Source: UBA288 sp050178135 | GTDB lineage: Archaea > Halobacteriota > Methanomicrobia > Methanomicrobiales > Methanospirillaceae | Direction of reading: 5' to 3' | Length of the DNA: 34,649 bases | NCBI GenBank assembly: GCA_050178135.1 | Contig: JBFXGJ010000019.1 | Coordinates: forward strand, 1 to 34,649 | Shown here: positions 22,822 to 29,849 of the stretch, in pieces | Position numbering within the stretch: the first letter of the stretch is position 1 | Layout: every line of letters starts with the position of its first letter | Program-made: the position numbers and the translations under genes | Notes under the pieces: model-generated | Told to the model about the DNA's origin: nothing | Database searches by the model: none | Seen by the model: only the letters and a program-made list of their open reading frames with translations

Positions 22822-24867
22822 TTATAGATTGTTGAAGAGCCAGGTGACGTCCGCGAAGTCGATCCGCTGGTTGCCGTTGTAGTCGAACGCGGCGAGCGGC
22901 TCATTCGTCTCGATCCAGGTCATCTGGTTGAAGTAGAGCACGACGTCCGCGAAGTCCTTCCGATTGTTGCCGTTCACGTCCTCGTACCGCCCGTCCTTGT
23001 CGAGATCCAGCGGCAGGCCGCTGTTCGGAAACGGGCGCGGCGTCGGCGTTGGAGTGAGATGCATGATCGCCAGGGATCCGCTGTAGTCCTCCGGCCCCCC
23101 CGAAAGGAGGCTCGTGACCTTTACGAGGTAACGGGTGCCCGGCTCCTGGTCCCACGGGATCTTCCAGGAGTACGTGCCGGCGCTGGCGGGCCAGGACGAT
23201 GCGATCGTGCCGACCGGTGCCAGGCCCATCCCTCCCGTGTAGAGCTCGACCTTCACGTTCGTGCCCGAGAGTCCCTCCTGCGTCCAGGTGACGGGATGGA
23301 CTGTCCCCGCGATCCAGGAATCGCCGCTCTCCGGGGAGGTCACGGTCAGGGCCGGGGAAGAGACGAGCGTTACGAAACCGGCGTAGTCCTCCGGCCCGCC
23401 TGAGAGGAGGCTCGTGACCTTCACCAGGTAGCGGGTGCCCGGTTCCAGGTCGGCCGGGATCGTCCAGGAGTACGTGCCGGCGCTGGCGGGCCAGACGGCC
23501 GCGATCGTGCCGACCTTTGCCAGGCCCATCCCCCCCGTATAGAGCTCGACCTTTACATTCGTGCCCGAGAGCCTCTCCTGCGTCCAGGTGATCGGGACGG
23601 TCCGCCCGGCAGCCCAGCTCTCACCGCCCTCCGGGGAGGTCACGTTCAGGACGGGAGGGGATGTGATCGTGAGCGGTCCGCTGTAATCGTCGGGCCCGTT
23701 CGGGACGAGGCTCACAACCCGTACCTGGAACCCGGTGCCTGGTTCGAGGTCCGCCGGGATCGTCCAGGAGTAGGTGCCCGAGACGGCGTGGATACTGGCC
23801 GCGATCGTGCGTTCCGGGACATCTGCTCCCACTCTCCAGAGCTCGATCCTGACGTCGGTGCCCGAGAGCCCCTCCTGCGTCCAGGTGATGGGGTAGGTTC
23901 TCGTCGGGACCCAGCTCTCGCCAGCCGGTGACGTCACGGTCAGGCTGGTCCGCCTGAACTTCTGGATTCGATGATTACACAGGTCCCCAACGTAGACATC
24001 GCCGTCTGCGTCCACCGCGATCCCTTCCGGGTGGTCGAACTGTCCCTCGCCGGCGCCCTCGCTCCCCCATTTCGTTACGAAGGTGCCGCCTGACGTGAAC
24101 TTCTGGACCCGGTGGTTTTGATAATCGGTCACGAAGACGTTTCCCTCGTCGTCCACCGCGACATCGAACGGCTGGAAGAACTGCCCGTCGCCCGACCCCC
24201 TGCTGCCCCAGCTGGCAAGGTAGGTGCCGGACGACGTGAACTTCTGGATGCGGTCATTATTGCTGTCGACGATGTAGACGTTTCCCGTGCCGTCGATCGC
24301 GATCCCGTGCGGGTCGAAAAACTGCCCCTCCCCGTCGCCATACTCACCCCACTCCGTGATAAAAGCGCCTGTCGACGTGAACTTCATGACGCGGTCGTTG
24401 TTGATGTCGGTCGCGTATACATTCCCGTCGCCGTCAACCGCGACTGCGTATAGGGACCAGAACTGCCCGTCGCCGGACCCATACTCGCCCCACGTCGCCA
24501 GGAACGTCCCGGTGGACGTAAACTTCTGGATACGATAGTTCAACGTGTCGGCCACGTAGACGTTTCCCGCGCTGTCCGTCGCGACATCTCTCGGGCGATA
24601 CATCCTTCCCTCGCTGAATCCCCAACTGCCAAAGGATCGGATGAACGTGCCCGATTGCGCGAATTTCTGGATGCGGTGATTCTCACTATCGGCAACGTAG
24701 ACATACAGGGGGTCGTCGATGCTCAGGCCGGTGGGGTAATTGAACTGCCCGTCGCCCGACCCCCTGCTGCCCCACGCCGTGACGAAGACATACGCCTCGC
24801 CGGCCAGGACGCCCGGCACGAGTGCAGAGAGGATGAGGAGGATACCGATGAGAGGGATGGGCCTCAT
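22822..24867 (-). CDS. Secreted NHL-repeat protein with three KNH-type domains and a dockerin
   Basis: This 681-residue extracellular protein starts at ATG 24865-24867, preceded by GGAGGG. Residues 1-22 are a Sec signal peptide (MRPIPLIGILLILSALVPGV). Residues about 25-300 hold six NHL repeats of about 45 residues (GNVYVADTLNYRIQKF type), which should form a six-bladed propeller. Residues about 300-605 hold three domains of about 100 residues (LTVTSP...GTYSWTIPADLEPGT), like the Ser-Thr-rich Kre9/KNH-type domain. A TPTPTP linker leads to a C-terminal type I dockerin (620-681) with two calcium loops (DLDKDGRYEDVNGNN and FDYNGNQRIDFAD). Dockerins bind cohesins, so it is probably part of a surface assembly; no cohesin is seen here. 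Confidence 0.87.
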   Translation of the reverse strand: MRPIPLIGILLILSALVPGVLAGEAYVFVTAWGSRGSGDGQFNYPTGLSIDDPLYVYVADSENHRIQKFAQSGTFIRSFGSWGFSEGRMYRPRDVATDSAGNVYVADTLNYRIQKFTSTGTFLATWGEYGSGDGQFWSLYAVAVDGDGNVYATDINNDRVMKFTSTGAFITEWGEYGDGEGQFFDPHGIAIDGTGNVYIVDSNNDRIQKFTSSGTYLASWGSRGSGDGQFFQPFDVAVDDEGNVFVTDYQNHRVQKFTSGGTFVTKWGSEGAGEGQFDHPEGIAVDADGDVYVGDLCNHRIQKFRRTSLTVTSPAGESWVPTRTYPITWTQEGLSGTDVRIELWRVGADVPERTIAASIHAVSGTYSWTIPADLEPGTGFQVRVVSLVPNGPDDYSGPLTITSPPVLNVTSPEGGESWAAGRTVPITWTQERLSGTNVKVELYTGGMGLAKVGTIAAVWPASAGTYSWTIPADLEPGTRYLVKVTSLLSGGPEDYAGFVTLVSSPALTVTSPESGDSWIAGTVHPVTWTQEGLSGTNVKVELYTGGMGLAPVGTIASSWPASAGTYSWKIPWDQEPGTRYLVKVTSLLSGGPEDYSGSLAIMHLTPTPTPRPFPNSGLPLDLDKDGRYEDVNGNNRKDFADVVLYFNQMTWIETNEPLAAFDYNGNQRIDFADVTWLFNNL
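23083..23895 (-). repeat. Three tandem 300-bp repeats coding for the KNH-type domains
   Basis: The period is 300 bp (100 residues). The copies at 23083-23295 and 23383-23595 are nearly identical in DNA, including synonymous positions (GAGTACGTGCCGGCGCTGGC in both). The copy at about 23683-23895 is clearly more diverged. This points to a recent duplication or gene conversion of two units. Confidence 0.75.
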
Positions 24868-25222
24868 GGGACCCTCCGCGACGACGGGTCGACTGGTCGG
24901 TTCGAACCGCCGGTGGTCGGGTGGAGATCGGTCCGGGAACGGGTGGGCCGGCGATCCGCCCGGCTGATCTCCCCCCGGAGACGCCTCGGTTGAACCGGTT
25001 CCGCGCGATGGTGCAGAGCGCCTGTATCGCTGCGCAACCGATGTCGACACCGGGAGGAGCGAGGAGGGCCGCCACTCCGATTCGAACACCAGGAACAATT
25101 TTTAAAAAACATATAATTGAGGGGAAGTTTCTATCAGGATAAAATACTTATGACAGAGCCTCTCTGATCGGGCCGTCAGTGCGAGCCAGATCGGCCCGGA
25201 AGACCCGGGGGGGCCGCCACCG
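24868..25222. promoter_or_regulatory. Long upstream region of the NHL-dockerin gene with AT-rich promoter
   Basis: No gene is visible in these 355 nt. A strong minus-strand TATA-like box (TTATAT, 25111-25117, preceded by A-rich DNA) lies about 245 nt before the NHL-dockerin ATG, predicting an unusually long leader of about 215 nt. On the plus strand, AAAATACTTATG at about 25141-25152 could be a promoter for the orphan gene at 25223. Confidence 0.4.
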
Positions 25223-26044
25223 GTGTCGGTATGTCATAGAGATGGGATCGGTGAGAAGGATTTCCGGACGAAGAGTGGGGCGGAGCCGGGCGAACTCTAC
25301 CAGAGCGGATTCTATGTCCAGTCCGCGACCCTCAGAGAGTGTCACCGAGCGGTGCCGGAAGGCCGGCTTCCCCTGCAAGAACCAGGAGGCCGGGTGTTCG
25401 TCCTGGGTGACTGTTCGGACACGTGCTCGGCGTACTCACTCGTGGTGGAGTTCGGCGGCGAGCGGATGCGGACCGAGAACTTCGTCTCGGACGGAGCGAC
25501 GTGCCGGGCGCTGCAGATGGTCGGGAACGACGCTTCGGTCGATAGTGCGATCGTGAACTTCGCCGGTACGGGCCGGCCAGTGCTGCTCGGGATCACTGAG
25601 CGGCTGGAGTACGTCGATGCGCCCTCTATGCCGGGGGATCTCGAGCGGTACCGGGCCCGAGGGTACGCGATGGCCGACAACCGGATCGCGATCGTTACGG
25701 ACCACGCCGAGGACCTGTGCGGACACGGTGCCGGCGCTGGCGTAGGACCATGGATCCCATGGGGATCGGCAGCGGCTCCGTCGTGGGGTTCCCGAAGATC
25801 TGGGTCCTGCGGCGGTTGGGGATCTGGTCGGACCGGGGCTGGGGAGCGGCCTGGTCCAGGCGAACGCTCAGAGAATGACCACCAGGGAGGGAATGGTGTG
25901 AGAGGTCTCGTAAGAGACCTCATTTTTGACGTTTTCCATGGCTATCTGCACCGCAGTGGAAACAGAGGTAATGGCATCTACAGGCTCTGGTGGTTCGAGA
26001 GGGTTAAAAATGCGAGAGAAACGAAAATTTGGGCAGGATTTTGA
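25223..26044 (+). CDS. Orphan protein, probably frameshifted near its C-terminus
   Basis: The frame starts at GTG 25223 and stays open to 26044 (273 codons). Up to about codon 168 the codon use is normal for the window, and the product contains SGFYVQSATLRECHR, FVLGDCSDTCSAYSLVVEFG and IVTDHAEDLCGHG. Five to six cysteines are present. No family is recognised, and there is no signal peptide or membrane helix. After about 25745 the codon use degrades in this frame, while the frame of ATG 25750 looks natural (MDPMGIGSGSVVGF, stop 25876-25878). Comparison with the repeat copy at 19.3 kb shows one missing base exactly there, so the original C-terminus is probably the short MDPMG frame and the listed end is an artefact of a frameshift. 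Confidence 0.45.
   Translation: MSVCHRDGIGEKDFRTKSGAEPGELYQSGFYVQSATLRECHRAVPEGRLPLQEPGGRVFVLGDCSDTCSAYSLVVEFGGERMRTENFVSDGATCRALQMVGNDASVDSAIVNFAGTGRPVLLGITERLEYVDAPSMPGDLERYRARGYAMADNRIAIVTDHAEDLCGHGAGAGVGPWIPWGSAAAPSWGSRRSGSCGGWGSGRTGAGERPGPGERSENDHQGGNGVRGLVRDLIFDVFHGYLHRSGNRGNGIYRLWWFERVKNARETKIWAGF
25705..25825 (+). repeat. Degenerate dispersed repeat, copy 2
   Basis: This is the partner of 19298-19418. The peptide EDLCGHGAGAG aligns with QDLGGYRAGAG, and MDPMGIGSGSVVGF aligns with MDPVGNEIGPVVEF. One base is missing between the two parts relative to copy 1. Confidence 0.6.
25902..25927 (+). terminator. Hairpin terminator
   Basis: A perfect 8-bp stem, GAGGTCTC and GAGACCTC, encloses a GTAA loop and is followed by ATTTTT. 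It comes 24 nt after the natural-looking stop at 25876-25878, which supports that frame as the true end of the orphan gene. Confidence 0.65.
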
Positions 26045-26296
26045 CACTTCCAGGCGAAGAGACACGATGGAACAAACCTGATTGCACGCGGATTTTTTCG
26101 TTCAAAGCGCGCGGATCGAAATCATTGGATTATTGCGGTCCTTTTCAAAATTAAGTGCCAATTTTTCCGTTTTTATCAGTTATCTGGATAATAGTAATAA
26201 ATATTAATATATTAAAAAATATATAATGAACCGATATACCTATGATTTAAGCGTTTTTTGGCAGTCAAAAAAATGGGCGTTGAATTTTCGATTAAA
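26045..26296. other. AT-rich gene-free strip beside tRNA-Arg
   Basis: Base composition changes sharply from the GC-rich background to long A/T stretches (for example around 26195-26226, TTAATATATTAAAAAATATA). Several TATA-like sequences occur, but no gene is visible on either strand. The T-rich minus-strand segment at 26268-26274 may terminate the tRNA transcript. The position next to the tRNA 3' end is a typical place for integrated elements. Confidence 0.55.
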
Positions 26297-26368
26297 CGCC
26301 CCGGCCGGGACTTGAACCCGGGTCAAAAGCTCCGCAGGCTTCTAGGATATCCACTACCCTACCGGGAC
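26297..26368 (-). tRNA. tRNA-Arg (anticodon GCG)
   Basis: The minus strand folds into a 72-nt cloverleaf without an intron. The acceptor stem is GTCCCGG paired with CCGGGGC (one G-U), discriminator G. The D arm has AGTGGATA. The anticodon stem GAAGC/GCTTT holds loop CTGCGGA with anticodon GCG. The T arm is CCGGG-TTCAAGT-CCCGG. CCA is not encoded, as is common in archaea. It reads CGC codons, frequent in this GC-rich genome. Confidence 0.93.
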
Positions 26369-26509
26369 CCTGTGCCCGGAATAGTGGGGGTTGAATCTAT
26401 AAATAAGTGCGGATCGCCGGCGGTTGGGGGGTCCGCGGCACCGTCGGGTTGGTCCTTCCGCGACGGCCGCTGATCCCTTTTTGCCCTGACCCGCCAACTC
26501 TGTGATCGC

Positions 26510-27079
26510 ATGGCCACCGGATTTGATCAGGACGAGGTCTCTCGATACGCCAAGTTCCGGAAGGTCGACGGCGCGGCATACGAGAAGGTGAACCGGTTCC
26601 TTCGCAAGCATACCTACATCACGGCCCGGGAGTGGGCGCTCGCCCGGCTCTGCGCCGACTTCCGCACCACCTCGGGGGCGGAGATGACGTTTATCGGCCA
26701 GCACCTGCCCGAGCTCGTCCCGTTCATGACCGAGCCGTACTCGCCCCAGGCCGTGAACCAGGCCAGGAACTCGTTCAAGAAGAAGGTCCGCAAGTCCGGG
26801 GCCACCTTCTTCTACGGTGCGATGTGCGGGTTCTTCACCACTGACGAGCTCGACGACCTCCTCTTCGAGGCGAGCGAGATCGCCCGGTTCCTCCTCGAGG
26901 TCGAGGGGACGAGCCTCCCGGTCGACGACGAGCTGGACATCGAGGACCGGATCGCGCGGGTGATGCGGTCGGTCGGGATCGCGGCCCAGACCCTGCTCGA
27001 AACGCGGGGGCGAGAGGAGAAGAAGGAGGACGAGAGAGTTCCCGTTGAAGACGGAGACCCGGAGGAGGGAGGGGAATGA
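26510..27079 (+). CDS. DUF5806-like archaeal protein
   Basis: This 189-residue soluble protein begins MATGFDQDEVSRYAKFRKV. The sequences YITAREWALARLCADFRT, GAEMTFIGQHLPELVPFM and FFYGAMCGFFTTDELDDLL resemble a conserved euryarchaeal family (DUF5806) of unknown function. The last 25 residues are a charged, probably disordered tail. Its stop overlaps the mobB start (ATGA at 27076-27079), so the two are translationally coupled. A CCCTTTTTGCC element about 30 nt before the ATG is a weak TATA candidate. A role in molybdenum cofactor metabolism is only suggested by the neighbour. Confidence 0.72.
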   Translation: MATGFDQDEVSRYAKFRKVDGAAYEKVNRFLRKHTYITAREWALARLCADFRTTSGAEMTFIGQHLPELVPFMTEPYSPQAVNQARNSFKKKVRKSGATFFYGAMCGFFTTDELDDLLFEASEIARFLLEVEGTSLPVDDELDIEDRIARVMRSVGIAAQTLLETRGREEKKEDERVPVEDGDPEEGGE

Positions 27080-27792
27080 GAGTCATCCAGTTCGCCGGCT
27101 GGTCCAAGACCGGCAAGACGAGCCTGATCGAGAAGGTGCTCCGGGTCGTCCCGCAGGAGATGACGGCCGGGGTCGTCAAGCACCTCGGTGGCACACACCC
27201 GTTCATCCTCGAACCCGGGCGGGATACGACCCGGTTCTTTTCGCAGGGTGCCGCGGTCGTCACCGGGATCGATGGAGAAAAGGGAGTGACCCTGGTCCGC
27301 GACGACTCGCTCGAGGCGGCCCTCGACCGCCTCTCCGATGCGGGATGCGACCTCGCCCTGGTGGAGGGGTTCAAGACCGTCCCCTTCGCCCGCGTCGTGG
27401 TGGGCGACCTTGCCTCGGAACGGGTCGTCCTGCGCGACCCGGCACCGGAGGAGGTGATCGCCGCCCTCGAACAATTCGACGAGTATTACTCCCCGCGCGG
27501 GCTCCTTTGTACCTGCCGGCGGGCGAGTGGGGTGTGGGACGGGGTCGAGTGCACCTGCCGCGTGCCGGTCGACCCGGAACGGGCCGCCGAGTCCGAACAC
27601 CTCGCCAGGCTCGAAGCCCGGTGCCGGGCTGTCCCCGGGGTGGACGGGGCGATGGTGCACGGCAGGGTCTATCCCGGAAAAGCAACAATACTCCTCGCAC
27701 TGATCGCACGCGATCCGGCCTCTGCATCCGCGGCGTTCGCAACGTTCGAAACGACCGCGAACGGCACGGCAGGAATGGGGGGACGAAAATGA
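27076..27792 (+). CDS. mobB: Molybdopterin-guanine dinucleotide biosynthesis protein MobB with MoaE-like tail
   Basis: This 238-residue protein has an N-terminal GTPase domain of MobB type: Walker A GWSKTGKT (8-15), GVVKHLGG, a switch-like DTTRFFSQGA, and DLALVEGFK. MobB assists attachment of GMP to molybdopterin, which is needed for the molybdenum or tungsten formylmethanofuran dehydrogenase of methanogens. Residues about 145-170 contain CTCRR and CTCRVPV cysteine pairs. The last 60 residues (VDGAMVHGRVYPGKATILLALIARDPA) resemble the C-terminal half of MoaE in pattern, but this is a weak similarity. Both ends overlap neighbours by ATGA, forming a DUF5806-mobB-glmM operon. Confidence 0.85.
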   Translation: MRVIQFAGWSKTGKTSLIEKVLRVVPQEMTAGVVKHLGGTHPFILEPGRDTTRFFSQGAAVVTGIDGEKGVTLVRDDSLEAALDRLSDAGCDLALVEGFKTVPFARVVVGDLASERVVLRDPAPEEVIAALEQFDEYYSPRGLLCTCRRASGVWDGVECTCRVPVDPERAAESEHLARLEARCRAVPGVDGAMVHGRVYPGKATILLALIARDPASASAAFATFETTANGTAGMGGRK

Positions 27793-29144
27793 CCGGCAAG
27801 AAGGAACTCTTTGGAACGAACGGCGTGCGGGGCGTCGTGGGGGAATTGATGCGACCGGAGCTCGTGCTCCGGATCGGGCAGGCACTCGGCGCGATGCGCC
27901 CGGGAACGATCGCGGTCGGGAGGGACTCCCGTTCCTCGGGGGCGATGCTGGTCCATGCCATGAAGGCTGGCCTGATCGCCTCCGGTTGCTCCGTCGTCGA
28001 CTGCGGCATCCTGCCGACGCCCGCCCTCCAGTTCATCGTCCGCAACCGGTTCGCAGCCGGCGCGATGATCACCGCCTCGCACAACCCTCCCGAGTACAAC
28101 GGCGTCAAGGTGATCGAGCCCGACGGCACCGAGATGGGGGATGAGCAGGTGGTCGTGCTCGAGGGGAGGCTCGCCTCGGGTGAGTTCGCGTTCGCAGACT
28201 GGCGCGGGCTCGGGACAGAGGAGGACGCGAGCGGACTGGTCGACCAGTACCTCGACGGCATCCTCGCCCACTTCCCGCCGGGGGCGGGCAGCGGCATGAC
28301 CGTCGCCGTCGACCCGGGGTCGGGAGCCGCCTGCCAGACGACGCCGCACCTGCTGGAACGGATGGGCGCCACGGTCCATGCGATCAACGCGGGGTTCGAC
28401 GGCACCTTCCCCAATCGCTTCCCCGAGCCGACGCCCGCGGGACTCGCGCCACTCGCCGCACTCGTGCAGACGACCGGTGCCGCGTTCGGGGTCGCGCACG
28501 ACGGCGACGCCGATCGTGCCGTCTTCGTGGATGACAGGGGACGGTACGTCGAAGAGAACCGGGAGTTCGCCCTGGTTGCACACCACGTCTGCCGGCGCCG
28601 GCAGGGAGTGATCGTGACCCCGGTCTCGACCTCGCAGCTGATCGAGGACGTGGCGGACGCAACCGGGTGCACGGTCCGCTACACCGCGGTCGGCTCCATC
28701 TATGTCGCCCGGAGCATGCTCGGCCTGATCGACCAGGGGGTCGAGGTCGCGTTCGGCGGCGAGGGGAACGGCGGTCTGATCTACCCCGATCACCAGTTCT
28801 GCCGTGACGGCGGGATGACCGCGGCGACGATGGTCGCGCTCCTCGCCGAGTGCGGACGGCCCCTCTCCGAACTGATCGACGAGCTCCCCCCCTACCACTT
28901 CATCTCCGAGAAGAAGAAGAGCGGCCGGATCGATGAGATCGTCCCCGCGGTCGTCGCCGCATTTCCCGATCACTCGGCCGACCTGACCGACGGGGTCCGA
29001 ATTGCTAAGGAGAAGACCTGGGCCCTGGTGCGCCAGTCGGGGACCGAGCCGATCGTCCGGGTCATGGTCGAAGCCCCGGACCGGGCTGGGGCCGAATCGA
29101 TGCGGGACGCGGTTCTCGCGGTGATCGCACCGTTCCTGGACTAG
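27789..29144 (+). CDS. glmM: Phosphoglucosamine mutase (phosphohexomutase family)
   Basis: This 451-residue enzyme interconverts the 6- and 1-phosphates of glucosamine or related hexoses for activated sugars used in surface glycans. It shows the full phosphohexomutase set: phosphoserine loop TASHNP (S97), metal loop HDGDADRAVF, sugar-binding GEGNGG and phosphate-binding RQSGTEP. The N-terminus LFGTNGVRG is typical of the archaeal GlmM/phosphomannomutase group, so mannose or glucose phosphates remain possible substrates. ATG 27789 overlaps the mobB stop. Its TAG stop at 29142-29144 overlaps the stop of the convergent lipoprotein gene. Confidence 0.9.
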   Translation: MTGKKELFGTNGVRGVVGELMRPELVLRIGQALGAMRPGTIAVGRDSRSSGAMLVHAMKAGLIASGCSVVDCGILPTPALQFIVRNRFAAGAMITASHNPPEYNGVKVIEPDGTEMGDEQVVVLEGRLASGEFAFADWRGLGTEEDASGLVDQYLDGILAHFPPGAGSGMTVAVDPGSGAACQTTPHLLERMGATVHAINAGFDGTFPNRFPEPTPAGLAPLAALVQTTGAAFGVAHDGDADRAVFVDDRGRYVEENREFALVAHHVCRRRQGVIVTPVSTSQLIEDVADATGCTVRYTAVGSIYVARSMLGLIDQGVEVAFGGEGNGGLIYPDHQFCRDGGMTAATMVALLAECGRPLSELIDELPPYHFISEKKKSGRIDEIVPAVVAAFPDHSADLTDGVRIAKEKTWALVRQSGTEPIVRVMVEAPDRAGAESMRDAVLAVIAPFLD

Positions 29145-29764
29145 ACCGGTGGAAGGGGCGTCACGATGGGGTGGTAGACCTCGTCGCGGCCCGGAAGCCC
29201 GTCGTCGACGGCGAGCGTCTGGTTCGACGCCGACGGCGGTGCGGTGATCGGGGCGGTCGGAGACCAGGTCGACGGTGGCTCGGACGGGGCTGCGGAGATC
29301 GGACCGGTCGGAGACCAGGTCGTAGGCGCCTCGGACGGGGGTGCGGTGATCGGGGCGGTCGGAGACCAGGTCGAAGGCGCCTCGGACGGGGGTACGGTGA
29401 TCGGACCGGTCGGAGACCAGGTCGACGGTGGCTCGGACGGGGCTGCGGTGATCGGACCGGTTGGAGACCAGGTCGACGGTGGTTGCGGTTCGACAACCGG
29501 GACGCTCGTGGACGGCGCCGGCACGAACGGCTCGCCGTCACCACCCCGCTCCGGGCCGGGCGTCACGCTCGGAGCGGGAGCGGGCTCCGAGACGGGGATC
29601 CCCGGTGGAAAGAGGGGCAGGCCTGCACGGGCATCGCCCCCCGGCGCATGCGGCGGAGGGTCGGCTACCTCGGAGATGGTGTAGAGGGCGACGCAACCCC
29701 CCGAGAGGGCCGTCGCGAGGAGAAGCACGAGGAGGAGCGCACCCCCCGGCAGCGCCCGGTGCAT
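29141..29764 (-). CDS. Lipoprotein with tandem 17-residue Pro/Ser/Thr-rich repeats
   Basis: This 207-residue protein starts at ATG 29762-29764 with a hydrophobic signal (ALLLVLLLATALSGGC), whose lipobox cysteine would be lipid-modified. A proline-rich stalk follows. About residues 103-187 hold five 17-residue repeats of the form PPSTWSPTGPITAAPSE, with P/A, G/A and A/V/P exchanges. The Trp-Ser-Pro core is invariant. This looks like an extended, probably glycosylated cell-surface stalk with no recognisable enzyme domain. An ATG at 29795-29797 is possible, but a TATA-like GTTTTTTA at about 29785-29793 favours 29764 as a leaderless start. Confidence 0.72.
   Translation of the reverse strand: MHRALPGGALLLVLLLATALSGGCVALYTISEVADPPPHAPGGDARAGLPLFPPGIPVSEPAPAPSVTPGPERGGDGEPFVPAPSTSVPVVEPQPPSTWSPTGPITAAPSEPPSTWSPTGPITVPPSEAPSTWSPTAPITAPPSEAPTTWSPTGPISAAPSEPPSTWSPTAPITAPPSASNQTLAVDDGLPGRDEVYHPIVTPLPPV
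29239..29494 (-). repeat. 51-bp tandem repeats in the lipoprotein gene
   Basis: About five in-frame units of 51 bp, each containing GGAGACCAGGTCG on the plus strand, encode the 17-residue repeats. Units are highly similar in DNA, so copy number could change by slippage or recombination. Confidence 0.8.
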
Positions 29765-29849
29765 CCATACAGATCCCGCCGGGCCGGTAAAAAACATATG
29801 CGTGGGGGCACATGCGCCCCGGACAAGAAGGGAAAGAAAGAGGCTCTTT

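Noticed and set aside
17255..26300. Complete integrated virus or transposon
   Set aside because: No integrase, transposase, terminal inverted repeats or structural viral genes were seen. Only decayed or orphan genes are present.
26258..26473. Plus-strand 71-codon frame over tRNA-Arg
   Set aside because: It is read through the tRNA complement and has no coding signature.
29239..29494. CRISPR array
   Set aside because: The repeats are in-frame coding units without unique spacers. No other regularly spaced repeat array was seen in the window.
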